Positions 27,794-39,256 of a DNA stretch of 50,754 bases are shown piece by piece. The stretch's first letter is position 1. Each line of letters starts with the position of its first letter. Source of the stretch: Streptomyces jumonjinensis (GTDB taxonomy: Bacteria; Actinomycetota; Actinomycetes; Streptomycetales; Streptomycetaceae); NCBI RefSeq assembly GCF_009600885.1, contig NZ_VCLA01000156.1, positions 83,052-133,805 of the forward strand, given 5' to 3'. A program made the position numbers and the translations under genes. A model generated the notes under the pieces. That model ran no database searches and was not told the DNA's origin. It was given only the letters and a program-made list of their open reading frames with translations.

Positions 27794-28537
27794 ATGCCAT
27801 CCGCACTGCAGGGGAAAGTCGCGCTCATCACGGGCGCGAGCTCGGGAATCGGCGAGGCCACGGCCCGGGCCCTGGCGGCCGAGGGCGCCGCGGTGGCGAT
27901 AGCCGCGCGCCGCGTCGACCGGCTGCGCGCGCTCGGCGAGGAACTGACCGCCGCCGGGACGAAGGTCCACGTCCTCGAACTCGACGTCGCCGACCAGCAG
28001 GCCGTGGACGAGGCCGTGCGCTCCACCGTGGAGGCGCTGGGCGGGATCGACATCCTGGTGAACAACGCCGGCGTCATGCTGCTCGGGCCCGTCGAGGACG
28101 CCGACACCTCCGACTGGCACCGCATGATCGAGACCAACCTCCTGGGGCTGATGTACATGACCCGGGCGGCGCTGCCGCATCTGCTGCGCAGCCGGGGCAC
28201 GGTGGTCCAGATGTCCTCGATCGCCGGACGGGTGGTCGTCCGCAACGCCGCCGTCTACCAGGCCACCAAGTTCGGGGTGAACGCCTTCAGCGAGACGCTC
28301 CGCCAGGAGGTCACCGAGCGAGGTGTGCGCGTGGTCGTCATCGAGCCGGGCACGACCGATACCGAGCTGCGCGGCCACATCACCCACGCTCCGACGAAGG
28401 CGGCCTACGAGGAGCGGATCAGCAAGATGCGCAAGCTCCAGAGCGAGGACATCGCCGAGGCGGTCCGCTACGCGGTGACCGCGCCGCCGCACGCGACCGT
28501 CCACGAGATCTTCATCCGGCCGACCGACCAGGTCTGA
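27794..28537 (+). CDS. car: Clavulanic acid dehydrogenase (clavaldehyde reductase)
   Basis: Short-chain dehydrogenase of 247 residues, the length known for this enzyme (also called CAD). It reduces clavulanate-9-aldehyde to clavulanic acid with NADPH, the last step. It has the nucleotide loop TGASSGIG (13-20), NNAG (90-93), the catalytic serine at 141/142, and Y155 with K159 in YQATK. The ATG at 27794 is preferred to the GTG at 27782 because GGGAG lies between them at the right distance. It is transcribed toward claR and away from cyp. The 3' end of the gene is the first unit of a four-copy 29-bp tandem repeat. Confidence 0.96.
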   Translation: MPSALQGKVALITGASSGIGEATARALAAEGAAVAIAARRVDRLRALGEELTAAGTKVHVLELDVADQQAVDEAVRSTVEALGGIDILVNNAGVMLLGPVEDADTSDWHRMIETNLLGLMYMTRAALPHLLRSRGTVVQMSSIAGRVVVRNAAVYQATKFGVNAFSETLRQEVTERGVRVVVIEPGTTDTELRGHITHAPTKAAYEERISKMRKLQSEDIAEAVRYAVTAPPHATVHEIFIRPTDQV

Positions 28538-28628
28538 GCCCCATCGGGCCGACCGGCCAGGCCCGAGCTCCATCGGGCCGGCCGACCAGGTCTGAGCCCC
28601 ATCCGGCCGGCCGACCAGGCCCGAGCCC
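28513..28628. repeat. Four tandem 29-bp repeats growing out of the car 3' end
   Basis: Units start at 28513, 28542, 28571 and 28600. Each begins CATCSGGCCGRCCGRCCAGG. The first codes for the last residues and stop of car; the other three are non-coding copies. They are contiguous, so this is not a CRISPR array. Confidence 0.95.
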
Positions 28629-28843
28629 GCAGCGCCCGGAGACCGGGCCGCTCCCCACCGTGCACCCGACCGACCGGGCGGCACACGGACGGGGAACGGC
28701 CCGGTCTCTCCGCGTTCTCTCGGCATCCCCCGCGACGGGGAGATTCCGAAGAGGGGCCCTGCCTAGGATCGATTCCCTCACCAATTCCAAAGCCAATGCG
28801 GACAATTCAGCGGTACAGTCCTTGACGGAAAAGGGAACCGATA
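28629..28843. promoter_or_regulatory. Region ahead of claR
   Basis: No gene is seen in the 215 bp between the repeats and claR. A TAGGAT at 28764 fits a Streptomyces -10 box, and the last 70 bp before claR are AT-richer than the genome. The promoter assignment is tentative. Confidence 0.35.
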
Positions 28844-30229
28844 TTGTCTCTCGGGCCAGAACCGACGTCCGCTGCCGTCAGCCGGCATGATCTCTCGCTC
28901 CTGGACGCGGTGGGACAGTGCGGGGATCTCGTGGAAGTGGCACGCCGCGCCGGAACCCGCCACGGCACCGTGGAGCGCCGGCTGGACCGGCTGGACCGGG
29001 CCGTCGGGCTTCCGCTGACGCTGCGCAGCCGCCACACCGCCCGGCTCACCGCCGCGGGCACCCGCATGCTGATCGCCGGGCGCCGCTTCTTCCATCAGAT
29101 AGACCTCGCCGCGCGGACGCATATCTTCGGCCACGGCTCCGAAGCCGTCGAGGCTCCCGAGGTGCTGTCCATCGCGTCCACCGAACCGCTGCTGGAAGAG
29201 GTGGTGGAGGACGCCGCGGCCTCGCTGGGTCTGCTGCTGTCGATCCGACACGAGTCACCTCACCAGGTCGCGGCCCAGCTGGCCGGCTACCACGTCGACG
29301 CGGCGTACACCTGGAGCCTGGACTCGCCGCGCCACTCGCTCGAACGCGCGACGCGCACCTACGACGTGCTCGACGATCCGCTCTGGGTCATCCTGCCGCG
29401 GGACCATCCGCTGGCGGGCCGGGACAAGGTCTCGCTCGTCGATCTGCGGGAGGAGGCATGGGTGTCCGAGACCGGGCCCAGCTCCGAGATCCTGGTGGCC
29501 CGGGTCTTCCAGGCCGCCGGCCTCCCGGCGCCCGCCCGGCTCCAGGTCACCGGCGCCTCGGTCGCCCGGGGCATTCTGCGCCGGGGGGACGCCATAGGGC
29601 TCGGCTCGCCCACCCACCCGGCCGTGCTGGAGCCGTCCCTGGTCCGGCGCTCCCTCGTGGAGCGACCGCGCCGGACCACGAGTCTGCTCGTCGACCCGAC
29701 GATCGTGCCCCGGGCGCTGGCCGGCCGGCTCGCCGCGCTGATCGCCGACAGCCATCTGCGGCGCTTTGTCGAGCACCACCGGGATCTGCTGGACGAGCGC
29801 TGGTGGGCGCAGTGGTACGCGGAGCAGACCGGCCATCTCGCCCGCTGCGCGGGGAGCGTCCCGGAGGCGGACGCCCCGCCGGGGCCGGCCGAGGTCCGGA
29901 AGCTGGACGTCGAGGATCTCCATCTGCTCCAGGCCGTGGCCCGGCACGGCAGCATCAACCGGGCGGCGACGGTGCTCTCCATCAGCCAGTCGGCGCTGAC
30001 CCGCCGTATCCACCGGCTGGAGCAGGCCCTCGGCGCGCGGCTGCTGCTGCGCAGCCCGCGGGGCACCAGCCTGACCGGCCCGACCCGTCAGTTCCTGGTC
30101 CAGCTGACCCGGTACGAAGCGGAGTTCCGCGACGCGGCCATTGCCGGCCGCACCGGCGACCGGCAGCTGCCGCACAGTCACTGGCCCGCGCGGCACAGCG
30201 CCCCGGTCGCCGCCCAGCTGTCGGGCTGA
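28844..30229 (+). CDS. claR: ClaR, LysR-type regulator of late clavulanate genes
   Basis: Regulator of about 461 residues. ClaR activates the late clavulanic acid genes in S. clavuligerus and is itself controlled by CcaR. The protein has a LysR effector-like middle domain and two helix-turn-helix units: one at the N terminus (about 14-75, LSLLDAVGQCGDLVEVARRA) and one near the C terminus (about 350-410, LHLLQAVARHGSINRAATVL). Two such motifs are also described for the S. clavuligerus protein. The only start I can support is a TTG at 28844 with AAGGG 8 nt upstream; no in-frame ATG or GTG precedes conserved sequence, which suggests weak translation. It is convergent with oppA1. Confidence 0.92.
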   Translation: MSLGPEPTSAAVSRHDLSLLDAVGQCGDLVEVARRAGTRHGTVERRLDRLDRAVGLPLTLRSRHTARLTAAGTRMLIAGRRFFHQIDLAARTHIFGHGSEAVEAPEVLSIASTEPLLEEVVEDAAASLGLLLSIRHESPHQVAAQLAGYHVDAAYTWSLDSPRHSLERATRTYDVLDDPLWVILPRDHPLAGRDKVSLVDLREEAWVSETGPSSEILVARVFQAAGLPAPARLQVTGASVARGILRRGDAIGLGSPTHPAVLEPSLVRRSLVERPRRTTSLLVDPTIVPRALAGRLAALIADSHLRRFVEHHRDLLDERWWAQWYAEQTGHLARCAGSVPEADAPPGPAEVRKLDVEDLHLLQAVARHGSINRAATVLSISQSALTRRIHRLEQALGARLLLRSPRGTSLTGPTRQFLVQLTRYEAEFRDAAIAGRTGDRQLPHSHWPARHSAPVAAQLSG

Positions 30230-30267
30230 GGCGGGCGTCCGGGGGGCGGGGCAGGGGTCCGGGGGCC

Positions 30268-30320
30268 GGGGTCCGGCCCGGCGGGTCGCTCACAGCAGCG
30301 GCCCCGCCGGGACGGACCCC
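30268..30320. terminator. Bidirectional terminator between claR and oppA1
   Basis: Long inverted repeat: GGGGTCCGGCCCGGCGGG at 30268-30285 pairs with CCCGCCGGGACGGACCCC at 30303-30320, with one internal mismatch and a 17-nt loop. It sits between the convergent stops at 30229 and 30325. Confidence 0.85.
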
Positions 30321-30324
30321 GCGC

Positions 30325-31992
30325 TCACTCGGCCCCGAGCGCCACGTAGTCGTACATCCCGAACGAGCCGGTGACATAGACATTGCGGGCGTCCGGGTGG
30401 CGGTAGAGCAGGGAGCGCGGGTACAGATACGGCACGATCACCGCGTGGTCCATCGTCAGCTGGTCGATCCGGTGCCAGATCTCCGCCCGCCGCGCCGGGT
30501 CGCCGCACTGGGCTCCCTCGTCGAGCAGCGCGTTGATCTCCGGGTCGTCGAGCTCGCCCATGTTCTGGTTGCCGCGCTCCTTGATCGCCCGGCCGTCGAC
30601 GATCTGCTGCAGAAAGCCGTAGCCGTCGGGGAAGTCGGCGCCCCAGCCGAACATGATGATCCCGATGCCGTGCTCGCGCAGATACTCCGGGCAGCCGCCG
30701 TAGCGGTCGAAGTAGTCGCCCGAGGGGAAGTCCAGCACCTCGGCCTCGATGCCGACCCGGGCCAGCCCGGCCGCCAGCGCCTCGGCGGCCCGGTACTCCT
30801 TGAGCCGGTCCTTACGGGCGGCGATCTTCGTCCGGAAGCCGTCCGGCATCCCGGCCGCCTTCAGCTCCGCGCGGGCGGCGTCCAGGTCGCCGGAGCCGTC
30901 CGGGCCCACCGGGTAGCGGTCGAAGGGCTGGTGGCCGTCGAGCGTCGGCGGCAGGATGGTGGTGGCGATGTCCCCGCCCACCGGACCGCCGTACGCCTCC
31001 TGCATCGCGGCCTTGTCCGTGGCGAACTGCACGGCACGCCGGCAGTGGACGTTGTCGAACGGCGCGATCCGGCTCGACAGGCAGTAGATCCAGGTGAAGC
31101 CGGTCAGCGGGTTGTCGGCGTTGGCGCGCAGCGCCGGGTCCGCGAGGATGCGCTCCTGCGCCGCGGGCTGCACCCCGAATCCGGCCAGGTCGACATGGGC
31201 CTCGCCGCTCAGCAGCATGCGGTCCACGTCGTGCGGGTCCTTGCCGAGGTGGACCTCGATGCGCTGGGCGCGCCGCACGCGCACCGGGTCGGTGGCCGGG
31301 TCCCAGTGCGGATTGGGCTCCAGCACGGCCAGTTCGCCGCGGGTGTAGGAGGCCACCCGGTACGGTCCGGTCGCCACCGGCTTCAGCCGGTAGCCGGCCC
31401 CCGTGTCCAGCCGGCGCGGCACCGGGGTGGTGCTCGGCATCGTCGCCAGCAGATCGAGGCCGGCGAACGGCTCCTTCAGCCGGAAGATCAGCGTGCGCTC
31501 GTCGGGGGTCTCCAGCGTCACCGGGCCGTCGACGTCCGGCTCCCGCCACGGGCCGCCGTACTCCGTGCCCAGCAGATGCCGGAAGTAGGTCGGCCCGGCG
31601 CCCAGCACATCGGTGCCGTAGTTGCTGCGGGCGATCGCGTACTTGACGTCGCCCGAGGTGACGGGGGAGCCGTCCTCGTAGCGGAGCCCCTCGCGCAGCC
31701 GGTACGTCCACACCCGGCCGCCCTCGGACGATTCCCCGAGCGACTCGGCCAGGTCGGGCACGAGCCGCTGGCCGGCCTTGCCGGGGGCGGTGTCGAAGGT
31801 GACGAGGGTCCGGCCGATGAGCCGGAGGAAATTCCAGGTGTAGGCGTAATAGGTGTTGCCGGGGTCCAGCGAGTCGAAGTCGTCCGTGCGGGTGAGCCGG
31901 AGCGTGCCGCCGGTGGCGTCGGTCGGCTGGACCACACCCCGTACAGCGGCGTCGAAGCCCTCGTCCGCGTTTGTCGACCGAGTGGTCACCAT
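30325..31992 (-). CDS. oppA1: Oligopeptide-binding protein OppA1 (Orf7)
   Basis: Family 5 solute-binding protein of about 555 residues, required for clavulanic acid in S. clavuligerus and able to bind peptides. It has GGTLRLTRTDDFDSLDPG at the N terminus, YEDGSPVTSGDV, ATGPYRVAS and IIMFGWGADFPDGYGFL. It is paralogous to OppA2 but not interchangeable with it. As in OppA2, the N terminus (MVTTRSTNADEGFDAAV) has no signal peptide or lipobox. ATG 31992 and the next codon, GTG 31989, both follow GGAGG; the GTG has the better spacing. Extending the frame upstream only runs into oat2 and gives no signal sequence. It lies 158 bp downstream of oat2. Confidence 0.93.
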   Translation of the reverse strand: MVTTRSTNADEGFDAAVRGVVQPTDATGGTLRLTRTDDFDSLDPGNTYYAYTWNFLRLIGRTLVTFDTAPGKAGQRLVPDLAESLGESSEGGRVWTYRLREGLRYEDGSPVTSGDVKYAIARSNYGTDVLGAGPTYFRHLLGTEYGGPWREPDVDGPVTLETPDERTLIFRLKEPFAGLDLLATMPSTTPVPRRLDTGAGYRLKPVATGPYRVASYTRGELAVLEPNPHWDPATDPVRVRRAQRIEVHLGKDPHDVDRMLLSGEAHVDLAGFGVQPAAQERILADPALRANADNPLTGFTWIYCLSSRIAPFDNVHCRRAVQFATDKAAMQEAYGGPVGGDIATTILPPTLDGHQPFDRYPVGPDGSGDLDAARAELKAAGMPDGFRTKIAARKDRLKEYRAAEALAAGLARVGIEAEVLDFPSGDYFDRYGGCPEYLREHGIGIIMFGWGADFPDGYGFLQQIVDGRAIKERGNQNMGELDDPEINALLDEGAQCGDPARRAEIWHRIDQLTMDHAVIVPYLYPRSLLYRHPDARNVYVTGSFGMYDYVALGAE

Positions 31993-32150
31993 GTCCCTCC
32001 AGCTCTTGTGGCGATGCACGTCCGTTCCATCGTGCGGGCATCGCGCACCGGGCGGGGGCCGCGGCGGGCCGCGCGCATAGCCGGGGGCCGGTCGGTATAG
32101 CCGGGGACGGCGGCGCGGGCGCCCGCGCCGCCGCCCCCGGGGAAGCGATC

Positions 32151-33341
32151 TCAGGTGGTGTACTCCGAGTTGAGGCGCACATAGCCCTCGGTGAGATCGC
32201 AGCCGTACACCGTGAACGCCCCGTCCGCGACGGCGAGATCGATGCCGATGATCACCTCGTCGCCCTGGAGGTGCTCGGCGACGGCGGCCCGCAGCGCGTC
32301 GTCGTCGTGGCCGCCCTCGGCGCGCGGCGGGTAGACCTCGACGTCCCCGAAGCGGATGGCGACCCGGTCCTGGTCGATGTCGGTGTCGGCGGAGCACTTG
32401 CCGATCGCCATGGCGACCCGGCCCCAGTTGGGGTCGCAGCCGTGCACCGCGGTCTTCACCAGCGGGGAGTTGACGACGGCCTTGCCGACCCGCTTGGCCT
32501 GGGCGTCGTCACGGGCGCCGGTGACCTGGACCTCGATCAGCTTGGCGGCCCCCTCGCCGTCGCTCGCGATGTCCTTCACCAGGGCCAGCGCGGCGGTGTA
32601 GAGCGCCTCCTCGAACTCCGCGGGGTCGACCTCCCCGGCCAGCCCATTGGCGAACAGCACCGCCGTGTCGCTGGTGGAGGTGTCGGTGTCGATGCTCACC
32701 GCGTTGAAGGTCCGGTCCATCACGCGCCGGAAGAGGCGGTCCTGCTCGGCCGGGTCGAGCCGGGCGTCGGTGGCGAAGAACGTCAGCAGCGTCGCCATGT
32801 CGGGCTCCAGCATGCCGACCCCCTTGGCGATGCCCACCAGGGTCGCCCCGCCGACGCTCACCCGGACCTCCTTGGGCCGGGTGTCGGTCGTCATGATGGC
32901 GCGGGCCGCGCGGTCGAAGCCGCCCTCGGGGAAGGGCCATTCGAGCGTCTTGAGGTGCTCCCGGATGCTGTCCATCGGGTACTGGCGGCCGATCACCCCG
33001 GTGGAGGCGATGAGGAGTTCGTCCTCCGGTACGCCGAGGGTGCGCGCGACGGACTCACGGATCTCGCGCGCGTTGGCCTCGCCCTCCCGGCCGGTCGCGA
33101 CGTTCGCGTTGCGGGCCACCACCACCACTCCGCGCGCCCGGCCGTCCGACGCCGCCTCCCGGCTCAGCACCACGCTCGGCCCGGAGAACACGGAGCGGGT
33201 GAAGACCGCGCTCACGGCGGCCGGCACGGTGGAGGCGAGCACGGTGAAGTCGTCCCGGCCGTCGTCGGCCAGCCCCACCGGCGCCGTGTGCACGACGAAT
33301 CCCTGGGGTGTCTGGGGGGTCTGGGGTGCGGTGTCGGGCAT
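32151..33341 (-). CDS. oat2: Ornithine acetyltransferase OAT2 (Orf6)
   Basis: ArgJ-family enzyme of about 396 residues that moves an acetyl group between N-acetyl-ornithine and glutamate. In the clavulanate cluster it is thought to raise arginine supply or remove acetyl groups. The precursor cleaves itself before a threonine; the site is the A/T bond in MLEPDMATLL, so alpha and beta chains are expected. Other landmarks are IASTGVIGRQYPM and the C-terminal VHGCDPNWGR and LTEGYVRLNSEYTT. ATG 33341 is chosen over 33359 because AGGAG lies 8 nt upstream. It is 160 bp downstream of cas2 on the same strand. Confidence 0.95.
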   Translation of the reverse strand: MPDTAPQTPQTPQGFVVHTAPVGLADDGRDDFTVLASTVPAAVSAVFTRSVFSGPSVVLSREAASDGRARGVVVVARNANVATGREGEANAREIRESVARTLGVPEDELLIASTGVIGRQYPMDSIREHLKTLEWPFPEGGFDRAARAIMTTDTRPKEVRVSVGGATLVGIAKGVGMLEPDMATLLTFFATDARLDPAEQDRLFRRVMDRTFNAVSIDTDTSTSDTAVLFANGLAGEVDPAEFEEALYTAALALVKDIASDGEGAAKLIEVQVTGARDDAQAKRVGKAVVNSPLVKTAVHGCDPNWGRVAMAIGKCSADTDIDQDRVAIRFGDVEVYPPRAEGGHDDDALRAAVAEHLQGDEVIIGIDLAVADGAFTVYGCDLTEGYVRLNSEYTT

Positions 33342-33501
33342 GTCAGCGTCTCCTGTCACGGAATGGCGTGGCGACGGCCGGGCCCATCGCCCGACTGCAT
33401 TATGTCCAATGGTTCAGCATATTCATGCATGACAGTCCGCAGCTGCCCCCTCACCGGGCTCGGTGAGGGGGCAGCGTGTGGGGGGCGGACCGGTCAGCTG
33501 G

Positions 33502-34494
<993 letters not shown>

Positions 34495-34499
34495 TCACA

Positions 34500-35438
34500 T
34501 CAGGGTGTGTGGTGGGCGCGGGCGTACTGGTAGAGCAGCTCCGCACCGATCTCCGTGGCCAGAATCGAGGTGATCCCGCCGTGGTCGTAGAGGGGGGACA
34601 CCTCCATCACGTCGAAGCCCACCGGCTTGAGGTCCCCCACGCAGCGCAGCAGGGCGAGGACCTCGCGCGAGCTGAGCCCTCCCGGGGCGGGGGTGCCCGT
34701 ACCGGGAGCGAAGGCGGGATCGACCACATCGACGTCGACCGAGACGTACACCGGCCGGCGGCCCACCCGCTCGCGGATCAGATCGGCGGTTCCGCCCACC
34801 CCCAGCTCCCCGAACTCGTCCGCGGTCACCACGCGTACACCGTGGCCGCGGGCGTAGTCGAGCGAGTCCGGCTTCGGGTTGTGGCCGCGGATGCCGATCT
34901 GGACCATCGCGGACGGATCGATGAGCTTCTCGTCGATCCCGTGCCGGAACGGGGTGCCGTGGTGGTAACGGCCGCCGTAGAAGGACGGATTGGTGTCGGA
35001 GTGCGCGTCCAGATGGACCACGGCGACCGGGCCGTGCTGCTCGGCCACCGCGCGCAGGGCCGCGATGGTCAGCGAGTGGTCGCCGCCGAGCATCAGAAAG
35101 GCGGCGTTGCCCTTCAGCAGCGTCGACAGATGCCGCTGCGCCGTCTCGACCGCGATGTTCATGTCGAACGGGGTGAGATCCATGTCCCCGCCGTCGATGC
35201 AGTTGATCAGATCGAAGGTGCCGGGGCCGCGGTCGATGCCGACGCCGTGGATGAGACCCGACTCGGCGCGGATGGCCTGCGGGCCGAACCGCGCGCCGGG
35301 GCGGTAGCTGGTGCCTCCGTCGTACGGGGCGCCGATGACCACCACGTCGTAGCCGCGGGGATCCCGGTCGTGCGGCAGGCGCATGAACGTGGGGATCTGC
35401 GCATAACGGGGTGACACGTGTGAATTGATGCGCTCCAC
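34500..35438 (-). CDS. pah2: Proclavaminate amidinohydrolase
   Basis: Arginase/agmatinase-family enzyme of 312 residues that removes the amidino group as urea from guanidinoproclavaminic acid, giving proclavaminate for the second clavaminate synthase step. The two Mn(II) ions should be held by H121 (GGDHS), D144, H146 and D148 (LDAHSDT), and D235 and D237 (VDVDVVDP), all present. The ATG at 35438 has GGGAG upstream. It is third in the early-pathway operon, 63 bp after bls2 and 20 bp before cas2. Confidence 0.97.
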   Translation of the reverse strand: MERINSHVSPRYAQIPTFMRLPHDRDPRGYDVVVIGAPYDGGTSYRPGARFGPQAIRAESGLIHGVGIDRGPGTFDLINCIDGGDMDLTPFDMNIAVETAQRHLSTLLKGNAAFLMLGGDHSLTIAALRAVAEQHGPVAVVHLDAHSDTNPSFYGGRYHHGTPFRHGIDEKLIDPSAMVQIGIRGHNPKPDSLDYARGHGVRVVTADEFGELGVGGTADLIRERVGRRPVYVSVDVDVVDPAFAPGTGTPAPGGLSSREVLALLRCVGDLKPVGFDVMEVSPLYDHGGITSILATEIGAELLYQYARAHHTP

Positions 35439-35501
35439 GGTTTCAGCTCCCTTCCTGGGAGTCGGCGGCGGTCGGGGACGGGGCCGGACGGGTGGGCGGG
35501 G

Positions 35502-37034
35502 TCATGCCGCCCCCCGCGCGAACCGCTCGGCGGCGGACCGCACGACCTCGGCGGTGCTCACCTCCGAGGGATGACGGCCGCCTCCGACGGTGAGGTCGAA
35601 GAGCTCCCGCACCACCAGCCGCTTGACCTCCTTGACCGCCGGCTCCGCGACACCGTGCTCGATGAGCAGCCGGGAGAACGACGAGGTGGTGCCCGAGCCC
35701 TCGTGGACGCCGAGCTTGGGCCGGGTGATGGTCTCCTCGGGCAGCGCGTCGGCCAGTGCGGCGCGCAGCACCCACTTGTCCCGTCCGTGCCGCCGCTTGA
35801 GCCCGGCCTCCAGGGAGACGAGCAGATCGAGCACGTCCCGGTCCCAGTAGGGGTGGGTGCTCCAGTGGCCGCTCAGCGCGGACAGCACCGGGGACATCTC
35901 GTTCAGACCGTCGAAGGTCGCCATGTCGTACACCACGGCGGTGTCCAGATTGGGCAGCCGGTCCTCGCGGTGCATGCCCGCGAGGGGGATGTCCGCGCCG
36001 TATCCGGTGAGGATCCGGCGGCCGGAGCCGTCGAGCGCGCGGTAGAGCGCCACGAGCGGGAGCAGATACTCGATGATGTCCGGGTCCACCGACTCGGACG
36101 CCCACACGGCGTACGGGAGCTGCGCCAGCAGGTCGGCGCTGGGGATGGTGATCTCCCGGTGCCGGGTGCCCAGATGGTCGACGACCGCCCGGGCCTGGGC
36201 GAACTCATCGGAGGTGTCGGTGCCCATGGACACCGTGTCCAGCGACCCGGCCGCGCGGTGCGCGCAGGCCGCGACCCCGGAGGAGTCGATGCCGCCGGAG
36301 AGCACCACCAGGGGGGTGTCGCCGGGTGCGACGCGTGCCGCGACGGCCTGGTCGAGAGCCGCGCGGACGGCCGCGGTGGCCTCGTCCTCCGGCATGATCC
36401 GCCGTCCCAGCTGCGGGGTCCAGGTGCGGTGGATCGTGGCCGTGCCGGAGTCGAGGTCGATCTCCGTCACGGAGCCCGCCGGCGCCTGGTAGACGCCGGT
36501 CAGGCCCGGGACGCGCCGGGCGTCCGCGAGCGGGAAGCCGCGCGGATCGCGCTGCGCGGCCAGTGTCTTGGCCTCGGTGGACGCGCTGACCTCGCCCGGG
36601 GCCACCCGGGTGTACAGCGGTACCGAGCCGGCGTGGTCGGTGGCCAGCAGGACCCGCCGCCCGGTGCTGACCATCGCGGCGAAGCGCCCGTTGATCAGCC
36701 GGAAGGCGTGCAGACCGTAGCGGTGGAGCAGCTGGAGGAGCAGCTGCGCGTCGCCGTCCGGCTCGCTGCCCGGGGGCAGTACGGAGTGGAGGGCGGCGCG
36801 GTTGTAGAACTCGCCGGCGAGGAGCACGGCGGTGTCCGTGTCCCGGGCCTGCGCCGCGTCGGGCGCGATCCCGGGGGCGTGCACCAGTGTCGCGATGAGG
36901 GACTGGTCGGGCAGGGCTGTGTCGACGCGGGTGTGACTGCCCCGGGTCGCGAAGACCGCATCGGGGACCCGGCCCCCGCCCGGACGGGCGGAGGCCAGGA
37001 AACCGAAGGCGGCCGGGAGGGCCGGTTCAGTCAT
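35502..37034 (-). CDS. bls2: Beta-lactam synthetase
   Basis: Asparagine-synthetase-like enzyme of 510 residues that adenylates N2-(2-carboxyethyl)arginine with ATP and closes the four-membered beta-lactam ring. The N-terminal Ntn-like domain lacks the catalytic Cys2 of glutamine amidotransferases (it begins MTEPAL), as expected for this enzyme. The synthetase domain has the pyrophosphate loop SGGIDSS (246-252), Y345 in TGYGADIP and K440 in TRPKLG, matching the Tyr348/Lys443 catalytic pair of the S. clavuligerus enzyme shifted by three. The ATG at 37034 is 1 nt after the ceaS2 stop, so translation is coupled. Confidence 0.97.
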   Translation of the reverse strand: MTEPALPAAFGFLASARPGGGRVPDAVFATRGSHTRVDTALPDQSLIATLVHAPGIAPDAAQARDTDTAVLLAGEFYNRAALHSVLPPGSEPDGDAQLLLQLLHRYGLHAFRLINGRFAAMVSTGRRVLLATDHAGSVPLYTRVAPGEVSASTEAKTLAAQRDPRGFPLADARRVPGLTGVYQAPAGSVTEIDLDSGTATIHRTWTPQLGRRIMPEDEATAAVRAALDQAVAARVAPGDTPLVVLSGGIDSSGVAACAHRAAGSLDTVSMGTDTSDEFAQARAVVDHLGTRHREITIPSADLLAQLPYAVWASESVDPDIIEYLLPLVALYRALDGSGRRILTGYGADIPLAGMHREDRLPNLDTAVVYDMATFDGLNEMSPVLSALSGHWSTHPYWDRDVLDLLVSLEAGLKRRHGRDKWVLRAALADALPEETITRPKLGVHEGSGTTSSFSRLLIEHGVAEPAVKEVKRLVVRELFDLTVGGGRHPSEVSTAEVVRSAAERFARGAA

Positions 37035-37035
37035 G

Positions 37036-39256
<2,221 letters not shown>

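Noticed and set aside
28513..28628. A CRISPR array (29-bp repeats)
   Set aside because: Copies are directly adjacent with no spacers, the first is coding, and no cas genes are present.
30325..32397. A longer OppA1 starting at 32397
   Set aside because: The extension overlaps oat2 and is Arg/Gly-rich without signal or family features. The ATG/GTG at 31992/31989 has a good ribosome site.
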